DNA of 64,000 nt from Rhizobacter sp. Root1221 (GCF_001425785.1 NZ_LMDI01000034.1:164665-228664), one strand, 5' to 3'. Shown: positions 1 through 9,154, counted from the first letter of the stretch. Notes: generated by a model from the letters alone, not told the origin. Translations and numbers: made by a program.

Positions 1-20
1 TCAAGACAGCGAACGGTTAA

Positions 21-134
21 GCCTGATGACCATAGCGAGGTGGTCCCACTCCTTCCCATCCCGAACAGGACAGTGAAACGCCTCAGCGCCGATGATAGTG
101 CGGGTTCCCGTGTGAAAGTAGGACATCGTCAGGC
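21..134 (+). rRNA. 5S ribosomal RNA
   Basis: About 114 nt matching the bacterial 5S rRNA pattern. The ends are complementary (gcctgatg and catcgtcaggc), forming helix I. The conserved internal blocks ggtggtcccac, cccgaac, agtgaaacgc and gcgccgatg are all present in order. It is followed directly by a strong terminator, so this is the last gene of an rRNA operon whose 23S gene must lie left of the window; the first 20 bases are the 23S-5S spacer. Confidence 0.95.
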
Positions 135-144
135 TATTAATTGC

Positions 145-176
145 AAAGCCCTCGTCACGGCGTGACGAGGGCTTTT
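145..176 (+). terminator. rho-independent terminator of the rRNA operon
   Basis: A perfect 14-bp stem (aaagccctcgtcac with gtgacgagggcttt) around a three-base loop, followed by T residues, begins 10 bases after the 5S rRNA. It would end the rRNA operon transcript. Confidence 0.9.
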
Positions 177-700
177 GCTATTTTCGGCCTCGATATTCAT
201 CGGCCGCAATTCCCCCATTTTGATATTGCATGCGCCAAGCATTTGCCTGATGTGCTGGTGCTCCCGCGTGATCTGGTGGCTGGGATGAGACTTCGTCCGC
301 GCGTGCCGGCTGGGGACGACGGTCATCGGTTACCTGTTGCGGCACCGATTGCGTTCACCGCTCAGGCGCATCTGACTGCGTAGAACGACGCGGTTCCAGC
401 GACAGAATGGCGAAGCCGCGGGAGTGGAGCAATCACCGCACCGGATTGGGCCGCCGTTCGCTGCCCGCCGGGCCGCCAAAAGGGCAGCCTGCGCCATCCC
501 AACGACTTCGGTGGGTCGTGCGTTGGCGCGCAGAAGCGGCGTAGCAAGCTCCCGGAGCGTCAAGTGATCACCCATTGCGCGAATGGGTGACCTCTGCCCG
601 CTCGATTGCCAGCGTCGACCGCGCACGTTCCGCGCCGGCAACTGTCGTGCCGACGCCTGGATGCGATGGACCTGGCCCCGTGGGCCGCGGCCCGTTGAGG
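177..700. other. intergenic stretch with no supportable gene
   Basis: About 520 bases between the rRNA terminator and the end of the acyl-CoA ligase gene. Short open frames exist on both strands, the longest being a minus-strand frame at 330-704. None has a convincing start with ribosome binding site, a recognisable domain, or codon usage like the neighbours. I see no tRNA, repeat or mobile-element ends. It could hold decayed gene remnants. Confidence 0.5.
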
Positions 701-2380
701 TCACTTGTCGCGAAGTTCCCGCCGCAGAATCTTGCCGACGTTGGTCTTGGGCAGGTCCGTGCGGAACTCGATCACGCGAGGCCGCTTGTAGGCCGTGAAG
801 TTTTCCTTGCAGTACTCGCCGAGTGCCGCCTCGGTGAGCGTGGGGTCGCGCCGCACGACGAACAGCTTCACGGCTTCACCGGACTTGGCGTCGGGCACGC
901 CCACCGCCGCGCACTCCAGCACGCCGGGATGCAGCGCGACGACCTGCTCGATCTCGTTCGGGTACACGTTGAAGCCGGAGACGAGGATCATGTCCTTCTT
1001 GCGATCCACGATCTTGGTGAACCCGGCCTCGTCCATGATGCCGATGTCGCCCGACTTGAAGAAGCCGTCGGCGGTCATGGTCTTGGCGGTTTCGTCGGGG
1101 CGGTTCCAGTAGCCTGCCATCACCTGCGGACCGCGGATGCAGATCTCGCCAGCTTCACCATACGGTACGTCGTTGCCGTTGTCGTCGCGGATGACGATGT
1201 CGGTGGACGGCACCGGCAGGCCGATGCTGCCGGTGAACTCTTGCGCATCGAGTCGGTTCACGGTGGCGACGGGAGAGGTCTCCGAGAGCCCATACCCTTC
1301 GACCACCGGGCAGCCGGTGAGCTTGATCCACTTGTCCGCCGTGGCCTGTTGAACGGCCATGCCACCACCGTTCGAGATTACCAGTTCGGAGAAGTCGACC
1401 TGGGTGATGTCGGGCGCGTGGGCGAGTGCGTTGAAGAGCGTGTTGACGGCCGGGAACATGTTCACGCGGTGCTTCTTCAGCACCTTGACGAAACCGGGGA
1501 TGTCGCGCGGGTTGGCGATCAGCAGGTTCATCATGCCGCGGCGTGCGCCCAGCATGTAGCAGGCCGTCAGCGCGAAGATGTGATACAGCGGCAGTGCGCA
1601 CACGACAATGAGCTGCTTGTCGCCAATCTTGTTGAGCATGGGGGTGAACCACGCCTCGCTTTGCAGGATGTTGGCCACCACGTTGCGGTGGAGCAGCGTG
1701 GCGCCCTTCGACACGCCCGTGGTGCCGCCGGTGTACTGGAGGAAGGCCACGGTGTCGGGGGTGAGCGTGGGCCGCTTGAGCGGCAGGCCGCGCCCCTCGG
1801 ACACGGCCGTGTTGAAACGGGTGACGGTGCGCCCGCCGCCCGTGGGCAGGTGGAACGGGGGCACCATCTTTCGTACGTGGCGCACGACGAAGTTCACCAG
1901 CACGCCCTTCACGCCAAGCATGTCGCCCATCGCGGCAAGCACGACGTGGCGGACGTTGGTGCGGGCCATCACCTGCTCGAGCGTGGCGGCGAAATTCTCC
2001 AGCACGATGATGGCCTCGGCGCCCGAGTCCTTCAGTTGGTGCTCCAGCTCACGTGCGGTGTACAGCGGGTTCACGTTGACCACCACCATGCCCGCGCGCA
2101 GGATGCCGGCGATGGCGATCATGTACTGCAGCACGTTCGGCATCATGATGGCCACGCGGGCACCGGGTGCGAGGCCCTTCGCCTGCAGCCAGGCGGCGAG
2201 CGCCTTGGAGCCCTGGTCGACGTCGCCGAACGTCATGACCTTGTCCATGCTTTCGGCTGCAGCGCGGCCCGCGTACTTCTGGAACGACTCCTCGAGCAGG
2301 TCGACGAGCGAGGCGTACGCCTTCGGGTCGATCTCCGCAGGAACGCCAGGCGGGTAACTCTTCAGCCAGGGTTTTTGCAT
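701..2380 (-). CDS. fadD: long-chain-fatty-acid--CoA ligase (FadD type)
   Basis: 559 residues, the usual length for FadD. Adenylate-forming enzyme that activates fatty acids with ATP and CoA, at the inner face of the cytoplasmic membrane, for beta-oxidation or lipid synthesis. The P-loop-like AMP-binding motif YTGGTTGVSKGA lies at residues 216-227, and the later motifs GYGLSET and GWLKSGD-like (here GFFKSGDIG) and the C-terminal KTNVGKILRREL lysine motif are intact. The ATG start follows the expected MQKPWLKSYP N-terminus of this subfamily. It is a single gene, convergent with the rRNA operon. Burkholderiales carry several FadD paralogues, so the exact substrate is open. Confidence 0.93.
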   Translation of the reverse strand: MQKPWLKSYPPGVPAEIDPKAYASLVDLLEESFQKYAGRAAAESMDKVMTFGDVDQGSKALAAWLQAKGLAPGARVAIMMPNVLQYMIAIAGILRAGMVVVNVNPLYTARELEHQLKDSGAEAIIVLENFAATLEQVMARTNVRHVVLAAMGDMLGVKGVLVNFVVRHVRKMVPPFHLPTGGGRTVTRFNTAVSEGRGLPLKRPTLTPDTVAFLQYTGGTTGVSKGATLLHRNVVANILQSEAWFTPMLNKIGDKQLIVVCALPLYHIFALTACYMLGARRGMMNLLIANPRDIPGFVKVLKKHRVNMFPAVNTLFNALAHAPDITQVDFSELVISNGGGMAVQQATADKWIKLTGCPVVEGYGLSETSPVATVNRLDAQEFTGSIGLPVPSTDIVIRDDNGNDVPYGEAGEICIRGPQVMAGYWNRPDETAKTMTADGFFKSGDIGIMDEAGFTKIVDRKKDMILVSGFNVYPNEIEQVVALHPGVLECAAVGVPDAKSGEAVKLFVVRRDPTLTEAALGEYCKENFTAYKRPRVIEFRTDLPKTNVGKILRRELRDK

Positions 2381-2529
2381 GGGCAGGACTCCAATGGGCG
2401 ATCACGTTGAAAAGTCCATGTTCGGAGGTTCAGGCCTCCGCAGCTACGGTAGTTGCACTAGCGAAGTAGGCGCTTGTGCCCTGAGTGCCGCTGCATCCGT
2501 CACGAACTCCGCGAAGCCAGCCGGCGCAA

Positions 2530-2561
2530 GAAAAAGCCCGGCCACCTTGCGGTGCCGGGCT
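2530..2561 (-). terminator. rho-independent terminator of the four-gene secreted-protein operon
   Basis: On the minus strand an 11-bp stem with one bulged base (agcccggcacc / ggtggccgggct, loop gcaa) is followed by five T residues. It starts about 20 bases after the stop of the lipoprotein gene at 2584 and closes that operon. Confidence 0.8.
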
Positions 2562-2583
2562 GGCGGGGTTCGGTGGTGTCAGG

Positions 2584-4035
2584 TCACCAGTCGGCGTCAC
2601 CACGCTTCGATTTGGTGGGCGGCACCGGGTCACCCATGTCGTCCTTGTCGGCACGGCGGCCCTTTGCAGCCGGGCGGTCCGTCGTGGCCACCTGGGCCGC
2701 CTTGCGGGTGATGGCTTCGCGCAGCAGCAGGCCGCCCTGCGGCACCTGGTCGATGGCGATGGCCACGGCCTCGAGGTGACCATACGACAGCGTGGGGGTG
2801 ACACGGTCGATCACCACCTCGCAGCAAGGTGCCTCGGTGCGGCCCAGCGACTGGCCGGTCTGCGGATCGCGCAGTTCGGCGCCGAGTGCGACCACCTGGT
2901 AGCGGGCGCCGAGCTTCACCGCGTTGGCGCCCTGGCTCAGGATCACCGAGTTGCCGTCACGCGAGACGATGCTCACGGGGAAGCTGCTCGACATGATCGA
3001 TGCCACCACCTGTTGCGCGATGCCCGCCTGCATTGACGACAGTGTCTTGTCGCTGTCGACGGACACGCCGAGCGTGGTGGGGGCAGTGGCTGGCATCTGG
3101 TCCTGCAGCGAGTTGGCCAGCAGCACCTGGCGCGTGGCCACGTTGACGAGCTTCTGGGACACAGCCCAGCCGCCCGAGTAGCTGACGAGCTCGCGATCGG
3201 TGGCGCGCAGCTCGCGGCTGTGGCGCACGTACCCGAGCGAACGGATGCGGCCGATCCAGATCAGGTCGGCGCTGAAGGCCTGGCCCAGCTTGCCGAACTG
3301 CGCGTTGGGTGTCTGGCCCGACTCGACCATGTCGAGCTCCTGCTGCACCTCGGCGTCGAACTCGCGGTCGAGCACGGCAAAGCGGCCGGACTGGGCGAGG
3401 GTTTCGAGGATCTTGCCGCGGATCTCCTGCGCCACCTGGGTGGCCGGCACGGAGCGGCCGCCCACGGTGAACGATTTGGCGTCGAAGCGGATGGGTGCCA
3501 CGACGAGCTTGATCTTCCTGGCTTCCGCCTCCGGCGCGGTGTACTTGGCCACCTGGGCCTCGATCCACACCTTGTAGATGCCGCCGGCGTCAGGGCCTTC
3601 GGCGCTGTCGAGCTTGAAGCCGGTGATGGCGCCGCGGGTCTGCTGGCGCATCACGTCGGCAAAGCCGGTGGCGCGGATGTTGACCTCGCTGTACGGCGTG
3701 GCCGCATCCAGCGCGAACTTGTATTGCTCGGTGTTCAGGTTCACCGTGGTGCCGTTGACCTGCAGGATCGCGGTGCGGATGGCGTCATTCACGGCGGCGG
3801 AGAGCGACTTGCCCGCGCCGGGCGCCCGGGTGGCCTGTGTGCTGGTCTTGCCCACGTCGAGGCCGGCCACCATGGGAGGCGGCGGTGGTGGCACGGGGGC
3901 CACTACCGCCGAGGCCGGGGTCACCACCGCGGCCGGTGCGCTGGCCGCCACGGGGGCTGCGGCCGGGGTGACCGTCTGGTCACATGCACCGAGCACCAGG
4001 CACGCGGAGGCGAACATCAGGGTGTGAAATTTCAT
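2584..4035 (-). CDS. outer-membrane lipoprotein with FlgT/CsgG-like architecture
   Basis: 483 residues. A signal peptide ends in the lipobox LGAC (Cys at residue 18), then a Pro/Ala-rich linker to about residue 60. Residues about 75-180 resemble the FlgT N-terminal fold (regular alanines, ending in an alternating strand near AQVAKY). Residues about 180-345 look like the CsgG/TolB-N fold, with a SGRFAVLDRE-like segment typical of CsgG relatives. Residues about 355-440 resemble the FlgT C-terminal domain (DPQTGQSLGRTEA). The C-terminus is charged and Lys/Arg/Asp-rich. It is the last gene of a four-gene operon with a terminator behind it. By analogy it could be a periplasm-facing outer-membrane assembly factor; there are no flagellar genes in view, so a flagellar role is unproven. 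Domain calls are by eye. Confidence 0.7.
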   Translation of the reverse strand: MKFHTLMFASACLVLGACDQTVTPAAAPVAASAPAAVVTPASAVVAPVPPPPPPMVAGLDVGKTSTQATRAPGAGKSLSAAVNDAIRTAILQVNGTTVNLNTEQYKFALDAATPYSEVNIRATGFADVMRQQTRGAITGFKLDSAEGPDAGGIYKVWIEAQVAKYTAPEAEARKIKLVVAPIRFDAKSFTVGGRSVPATQVAQEIRGKILETLAQSGRFAVLDREFDAEVQQELDMVESGQTPNAQFGKLGQAFSADLIWIGRIRSLGYVRHSRELRATDRELVSYSGGWAVSQKLVNVATRQVLLANSLQDQMPATAPTTLGVSVDSDKTLSSMQAGIAQQVVASIMSSSFPVSIVSRDGNSVILSQGANAVKLGARYQVVALGAELRDPQTGQSLGRTEAPCCEVVIDRVTPTLSYGHLEAVAIAIDQVPQGGLLLREAITRKAAQVATTDRPAAKGRRADKDDMGDPVPPTKSKRGDADW

Positions 4036-4075
4036 CGACGAATCGCTCCGCGGGACTGGGGGACGGTGAACGGGA

Positions 4076-4726
4076 TCAGAGTGCCGCGGTGGCGTCAGCC
4101 GGCACGGGGATGTCGTTGCTCTTCGCGTAGCTGACGGCGGTGTTGAGCGTGCTCGACAGGTTCTTCACGTGGCCCGGCGTGCTGCCGACGATGTAGCGGC
4201 CCGCGTTGAGCTTGCTGGCGGCACCCAGGGCGCCGGCCACGCCGCCGCCGGTGAGCGAGCTCTGGAAAGAGGCGATGGGGCCCTTCAGCGTGGCGTACTT
4301 CGCGATGCCGCGGCCGAGCGAGCCCAGGCCTTCGCTGAACTTCTTCTTGCCGGCGGCGTCGAGCTTGACGTTGCCGTCCTTCAGCTTCGCCTGGATTTCC
4401 TGCGACGCTTCGCTTTGCATCGTTTCCGACGCCTCGAGGTTTTCCTTCGTGGCACCGGCGCCGAGCGCATCGCTCGTGGCTTGCAGCTGGGCGGCGCGGT
4501 CCTTCAGGCCCACGGCGTCGGCCATCTTGGCCTGGGCGGTCAGCACTTCCTTGTCGGCTCCGACGTAGGCGCGAACCAGCTGGTCTTGCTGGGCAGCGGC
4601 GTCACCGCCACCGGACGAACTGGAGCCGCCGCCGAGCGACGGGATCTTCGGCAGTTGGGCGATGGACACGGCCGGGGCCAGGAACAAGGCGGTGATGGCG
4701 ATGGCGACGGTTTTCTTGGCGATCAT
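4076..4726 (-). CDS. secreted alpha-helical protein of unknown function
   Basis: 216 residues from an ATG preceded by a good GGAG site; an in-frame upstream extension lacks one. A signal peptide (MIAKKTVAIAIT..., cleavage after SIAQ or nearby) leads to a Gly/Ser linker (GGGSSSSGGG) and then a mostly helical Ala/Lys-rich body, with no cysteines in the mature part. I do not recognise the family. It is third in an operon, 58 bp after the preceding gene and 40 bp before the FlgT/CsgG-like lipoprotein, which suggests a partner in the same envelope structure. Confidence 0.75.
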   Translation of the reverse strand: MIAKKTVAIAITALFLAPAVSIAQLPKIPSLGGGSSSSGGGDAAAQQDQLVRAYVGADKEVLTAQAKMADAVGLKDRAAQLQATSDALGAGATKENLEASETMQSEASQEIQAKLKDGNVKLDAAGKKKFSEGLGSLGRGIAKYATLKGPIASFQSSLTGGGVAGALGAASKLNAGRYIVGSTPGHVKNLSSTLNTAVSYAKSNDIPVPADATAAL

Positions 4727-4784
4727 GGGGAGAAGCTCCTTCAGTGCGAACAGGGTGTGCAAAAGAGAGGCGGGACGGTGCGGA

Positions 4785-5918
4785 TCAGCGCACACCCACG
4801 TTGTTGATCTGGCTCACGAGTTCACGGGCGGCGTTCTCGGCGGCCAGCTTGAGCGCGTTGGTCTGCGCCACGGCTTCCGTGGGGCCGGTGCCGGCGAACT
4901 GGACCGGACCCACCGAGGACACGACACGCGGGAAACGCGAGTTCAGGTCGAGGATCTTGCCCGAAACGGTCACGTACACGCGCACGAGGCCGGTCGCCGG
5001 ATCGGCGTCCTTCGTGCCCACGTCGAGCGTGCCGAGCGCGAGGTACGGAATTTCGGCGTTCTTCAGGCCTTGGGCGGTGTTGCGCAGGGTCTCGGGGCTC
5101 AGGTCGTTGCCGGTTTCGTAGTCGCGTTCGATCGACTTCACGCTCAGCAGGCCCTTCGATTGCGGCTCGACGTAGGCGGCTTCCACCACGTCGAAGCCGG
5201 CCTTGGCGAAGATGCCGGTGAATTGCGCGTTCAGGCTTTGCGCGGGGATCAGGCGCCACGTGCTGTCGTCGGACTTCTGGGTGGAGCTGCCGCCGGTTTC
5301 GGTGGTGATGGAGCGGCTGGCCGATGCGTTCACGGAACGGTCCACGGCGGTGTTGGTCTTCACGCCGCCACGGCCGACGCGTTCGGATTCGGCGGTCTTT
5401 TCGCGGGCTTGCAGGCTGCCGGAGGCTTCACCACGCACTTCGGCGCGTTGCACGACACGGGCGTCGTAGCTCTTCACGGACGCCACCTGGCGCGCCATGA
5501 AGACGAAGGTCAGCGGCGACTTGTTGCCTGCCGGCGTGGCGCCGATGGCCGAGTTGGCCTTCAGCGTGTTGCGCAGGCGCGCGACGTTCAGTTCGATGCG
5601 GACGACGGCGTTGTACTGCTTCTTGTCCGGCATGTCCTGGTCGCTGATCAGCGTGGCGCTGAGCACGAACTTGTCGAGGTTCTCGAGGACCTTGTCGCGC
5701 ACGTTGTCGAAGTTGGCGCTCTCGGAGTCGCCGCTTTCGGCGTAGTAGCGTTCGACGGCCTTGACCTGGGCTTCGCGGAACGCCTTGGTCTTGTCTTCGG
5801 GCGTGAGCTTCTTGGCGTAGGTGATGGTCGCCGAGCCCTTGGCGTTTTCGACCTGTGCCAGCGCGATCTGCGTGCTGAAGGCCAGCAGCGCGAGCAGGAG
5901 GGTGCGGATTACTTGCAT
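4785..5918 (-). CDS. periplasmic protein with FlgT-N/LPP20-like fold, function unknown
   Basis: 377 residues. The ATG at 5918 gives a clean signal peptide (MQVIRTLLLALLAFSTQIALAQ). The first 120 mature residues have the alanine spacing and terminal VVRIELNVARLRN strand seen in FlgT-N/LPP20-type domains. A polar Ser/Thr/Arg-rich middle follows (about 165-225), then a second alpha/beta domain (about 230-377) including LALGTLDVGTK and VRVYVTVSGKILD. It overlaps the upstream gene by 10 bp, so translation is probably coupled. It lacks a lipobox and should be soluble in the periplasm. Family assignment is inference from pattern only. Confidence 0.72.
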   Translation of the reverse strand: MQVIRTLLLALLAFSTQIALAQVENAKGSATITYAKKLTPEDKTKAFREAQVKAVERYYAESGDSESANFDNVRDKVLENLDKFVLSATLISDQDMPDKKQYNAVVRIELNVARLRNTLKANSAIGATPAGNKSPLTFVFMARQVASVKSYDARVVQRAEVRGEASGSLQAREKTAESERVGRGGVKTNTAVDRSVNASASRSITTETGGSSTQKSDDSTWRLIPAQSLNAQFTGIFAKAGFDVVEAAYVEPQSKGLLSVKSIERDYETGNDLSPETLRNTAQGLKNAEIPYLALGTLDVGTKDADPATGLVRVYVTVSGKILDLNSRFPRVVSSVGPVQFAGTGPTEAVAQTNALKLAAENAARELVSQINNVGVR

Positions 5919-7066
5919 GATTGGAGTACCGTCTTGGTGGCAGAAATTTGAGCGTTGAGGTCGGAGGTGGGGGTGGCAGCGGACTTGATCCACGGATCGT
6001 CCTTGCCGCCGAGCACCGCGGTGAGCTTGCCGAACAGGCCGCGCACGGAGTCTGAGTACGCGGGGAAATCGTCGATCTCGCTCTGGGTGGCGGGCACGAG
6101 CTTGACTTCGCCGTTCTTGAACTTCGAGTCGAGGTAGGCGCGGCCGGACACGGGCTCGATGAGCTTCAGGTCCACGTAGGTGCCGTAGATGTAGCTGGCG
6201 CCGGCGGCGGATTCACCGCTCTTGATGCGCTTGAAGCCGGTCAGGTCCACCGAAAACGCGTAGTCGGCCTCCGGGATCTTCAGGTTGAACACGGTGCCGT
6301 CGGCAAACCGCATGGCCATCGAGTTGCCGATGGCGTAACCCTTCGCGTAAGGCAGCACCGGTGTGCCGGTGCGGCTGGCGATCATCTCGCTCAGCTGGTC
6401 GGCGAGCCACGTCTCGGCGGTGTTGGGCGTGCCCTTCAGTGCTTCGGGCAGTTCGTTGCGGGCTTCCGGCGAGATGGTGACCTTGTTGACCTGCAGGAAG
6501 CGCGGCACGGTCTCGGGCAGCGTGGCCGCGGCCATCTGGTTGGCGAAACGCTGCACCAGGCCCGCCTTCTGGCCGTCACCGAGGAACAGCTTGCGCACGC
6601 GGTCGTCGAGTTCCTCGTCGGACGGCGGGGCGCCGAGCACGTCGAGGTAGGCGGCCGTGATCGGGTACGAACGCAGCACCGTCATCGACTTGAAGTCGAA
6701 GAACAGCGCCTGCCCGCGCAGGTTCACGAACAGCTTGTAGGCCCGGCCGAAGCGTTCGTACGACACGGTTTCGCTGGTCATCACGAGCGACACGGCAATG
6801 GCCTGGTCGCGGCCCTTCAGCTGGGCGAGTTCACCCTGCTGGACCGTGAAGTTGCCGATCTTGGTGTTGGTGAGCGTCTGGCCGATGACCTTGTCGATCG
6901 ACGTGTTCTGCTCGGCCATCTGCTTGGCGAACCGCTGCGTGTACGGGAACCGCGACGCGATGGATTGGTAGTCGCCGGAGTAAGAGAACCCGGCGAGTGA
7001 CACGGTGGCTGCGGCGTAGGCGGGCAGGCCGACGAACGCGAGCAAGGTGAACAAGATCTGCCTCAA
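5909..7066 (-). CDS. secreted protein of unknown function, first gene of the four-gene envelope operon
   Basis: 385 residues if translation starts at the TTG at 7066. This TTG sits seven bases after a GAAGGA site and begins exactly at a signal peptide (LRQILFTLLAFVGLPAYAAA); the upstream in-frame ATGs would add an unlikely Pro/Arg-rich leader. The mature protein is alpha/beta with no motif I recognise. Cysteine appears only near the C-terminus (QSCK). It heads an operon running from 7066 to 2584. The 207-bp divergent spacer to the hydrolase gene at 7273 must hold its promoter. Confidence 0.72.
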   Translation of the reverse strand: MRQILFTLLAFVGLPAYAAATVSLAGFSYSGDYQSIASRFPYTQRFAKQMAEQNTSIDKVIGQTLTNTKIGNFTVQQGELAQLKGRDQAIAVSLVMTSETVSYERFGRAYKLFVNLRGQALFFDFKSMTVLRSYPITAAYLDVLGAPPSDEELDDRVRKLFLGDGQKAGLVQRFANQMAAATLPETVPRFLQVNKVTISPEARNELPEALKGTPNTAETWLADQLSEMIASRTGTPVLPYAKGYAIGNSMAMRFADGTVFNLKIPEADYAFSVDLTGFKRIKSGESAAGASYIYGTYVDLKLIEPVSGRAYLDSKFKNGEVKLVPATQSEIDDFPAYSDSVRGLFGKLTAVLGGKDDPWIKSAATPTSDLNAQISATKTVLQSCK

Positions 7067-7272
7067 GGCGATGTCCTTCGGGGAGTGGAAAGTGACGCGA
7101 GATAAAGGCCCGCGAGACGGGGCTGTACAGCGGGCTGGAAGGCCCATCGGGGCGGAATTCTCCCATGGCACATGGCATCCGAAAGGCGCCTGAGTGCGGG
7201 GGGGAAGCCCCCTCTTTTTGTAATCAGTTGTATTTTCCGTGACACGTGGAGGCCACTGCTAGCATCGTTGCC

Positions 7273-8166
7273 ATGCTGGCGCGCCTTCAACGTTTCGTGA
7301 CCCTCGGCCTGATCGCGTTCGCGGTGGCATGGGGCGGCCTGGCCCTGGTGCTGGGGCACCCCGGCTGGGCCGCCGGTGGCGTGCTGGTGGTGGTGGGCGG
7401 CTACCTCGCGTTCATGGCGCTCGAGTTCGTGGTGGCCGCATGGCAACACAAGGACGACCCTGCACCCCGCGCCACCGTGGGCCAGCTGGTGCGTGCCTGG
7501 TGGGGTGAGGTGACCACGTCGCCGCGCGTGTTCTGCTGGTCGCAGCCGTTCCGGTCCAACGTGTGGCCCGACCACCTGCCACCCGGTGTGGGCACGCGGG
7601 GCGTGGTGCTGGTGCACGGGTTCGTCTGCAACCGCGGTTTCTGGAACACCTGGCTGCCACAGTTGCGCGCGCGCGGCGTGCCCCACGTGGCGGTCAACCT
7701 CGAGCCGGTGTTCGGCGGGATCCGCGACTACGCTGCAGCGGTGGGTGAGGCGGTGGCCCGTGTCGAGGCGGCCACCGGACTGCCGCCCGTGGTGGTGGCC
7801 CACAGCATGGGTGGGCTGGTGGTGCGCGCGTGGCTGGCGGGCGGGGAGGGGGCCGTGCACCGTGTCATCACGATCGGCACGCCCCACCACGGCACCTGGG
7901 CCGCGCGGTTCAGCAAGGCGTCGAATGCCCGCGACATGCAACACCAGAGCGGTTTGCTCGCGTTCCTCGAGTCGAAGGAGTCGGCCGAGACTCGGGGCCG
8001 TTTCACGTGTTTCTACAGCCACTGCGACAACATCGTGTTCCCGCCGTCGACGGCGACGCTGGAGGGGGCCGACAACCGGCACGTGCAAGGCGTGGCGCAT
8101 GTGCATCTCGTGGATCAGCCGGTCGTGTTCGATGAAACCCTGCGCTGGGTGGCGAGGGGTTCCTGA
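7273..8166 (+). CDS. membrane-anchored alpha/beta hydrolase (lipase-like)
   Basis: 297 residues from the ATG at 7273; a GTG at 7246 is an alternative. Two N-terminal hydrophobic segments (about residues 8-48) anchor it to the membrane. The hydrolase core carries the oxyanion stretch VLVHGFVCN, the nucleophile elbow AHSMGGL, and the motif GTPHHGT typical of triacylglycerol lipases and PGAP1-like esterases. A late His (GVAHVHLV region) can complete the triad. Substrate unknown; likely an ester lipase acting at the membrane. It is divergent from the four-gene operon. Confidence 0.82.
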   Translation: MLARLQRFVTLGLIAFAVAWGGLALVLGHPGWAAGGVLVVVGGYLAFMALEFVVAAWQHKDDPAPRATVGQLVRAWWGEVTTSPRVFCWSQPFRSNVWPDHLPPGVGTRGVVLVHGFVCNRGFWNTWLPQLRARGVPHVAVNLEPVFGGIRDYAAAVGEAVARVEAATGLPPVVVAHSMGGLVVRAWLAGGEGAVHRVITIGTPHHGTWAARFSKASNARDMQHQSGLLAFLESKESAETRGRFTCFYSHCDNIVFPPSTATLEGADNRHVQGVAHVHLVDQPVVFDETLRWVARGS

Positions 8167-8263
8167 TGGGGACGGGGCTGTGTCTTCACGCCGGCCAGTG
8201 TCCGGCGGCGGGTGATGGGCGGGCAATCACACTGAAGGGGGGCGCGTGCGGGCTTGCAACGGT

Positions 8264-9100
8264 TCACGCCTCCACGTTGTGAACGAATTCCAGTGCGGCG
8301 TCGTGAGACAGGTTGAGCAGCCGGGCCACGTCGGCGATGTCGTCGGGGATGGCTGGGTTGTCCCACCCGTTGGCGCTGTGGCGTGCCAGGCGGATCGCGA
8401 GCACCACGTTCTGCACGCTGGCGTGTTGCGCCTGCTTGTCGTCGGTGATGCGGATCAGCAGGTCGGGCAATCGCCACGCCTTCATCAGCGTGCGTTGCAG
8501 GTCGCCGAGTTCGATGTTCAGCACGGCCCGTTGCGCGGCATTCGAACGCAGCGACGGTGACGCCTGCTGGGCCGCGCGGATGCGCAGCGCGAGGTGGGGT
8601 GCGTGGCACCACAGCAGCATTTCGGCGAAATCGTGCAGCAGCGCGGCCTCGTGGATCACGGCGGCGTCCAGGTCGGTGCGGTGCACCGCGAAGGCAAACG
8701 CGAAGCGGGCCGCACGGTGTGCGCGGCGGAGCACGTCGCGCACGCCTTCGAGGGCGGCCGGGATGGGGGTCAGGCGGTCTTCCACCGCGGGCTGCGGACC
8801 GAAGGCCTGGAAGAACGGCGAGATGCCCATCATCACCACCGCGGCCGTCACCGTCTCGACGTCGGTGACCCGGCGCTCCGGGCGGTGCGTGGCCGCGAAC
8901 GCGAGGATCTTCAGCGTCATCAGCGGGTCGTCGGCCACCATCTCGCCGATCAGGTTGGCGTCGACGTCATCCTCGTTCGCCCGCATGGCCTCCAGCGCAT
9001 CGGCTGAATTGCCGAGCACCGGGATCTCGGCCTGCCGGAACCAGGTGGTCCAGGTGTCGAGGTCGGGCAGCGGCTGGTTGAGCGGCACGAAGGCGTTCAC
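8264..9100 (-). CDS. HDOD-domain protein
   Basis: 278 residues from the GTG at 9100, which has a GAGGA site; in-frame upstream sequence runs through the dispersed repeat and is Arg/Pro-rich, so it is not coding. The HDOD fold (a catalytically degenerate HD domain used in signalling) is shown by a domain with DPLMTLKILAFA, the VMMGISPFFQAF helix and the pseudo-active segment HEAALLHDFAEMLLW. No output domain is attached. Related proteins act in cyclic-di-GMP, motility or stress signalling in Burkholderiales; the specific role is unknown. It lies downstream of the ABC importer genes but is separated from them by the repeat. Confidence 0.82.
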   Translation of the reverse strand: MNAFVPLNQPLPDLDTWTTWFRQAEIPVLGNSADALEAMRANEDDVDANLIGEMVADDPLMTLKILAFAATHRPERRVTDVETVTAAVVMMGISPFFQAFGPQPAVEDRLTPIPAALEGVRDVLRRAHRAARFAFAFAVHRTDLDAAVIHEAALLHDFAEMLLWCHAPHLALRIRAAQQASPSLRSNAAQRAVLNIELGDLQRTLMKAWRLPDLLIRITDDKQAQHASVQNVVLAIRLARHSANGWDNPAIPDDIADVARLLNLSHDAALEFVHNVEA

Positions 9101-9154
9101 GGGTTCCTCACGGACAGGGATGTTCCCCTGGGTATCGGCATGCGCTTGTGGATC

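Noticed and set aside
330-704. Minus-strand open frame of 124 codons after the rRNA operon
   Set aside because: No ribosome site, no recognised domain, and unlike its neighbours in composition; it overlaps the acyl-CoA ligase stop. Kept only as part of an intergenic stretch.
575-2410. 611-codon plus-strand frame opposite the acyl-CoA ligase gene
   Set aside because: Antisense shadow of fadD caused by high GC; His/Val/Gly-rich product with no domain.
8167-8263. Hairpin cgccgg-ccagtgt-ccggcg between convergent genes
   Set aside because: Six-base stem without T-run; not enough for a terminator call.
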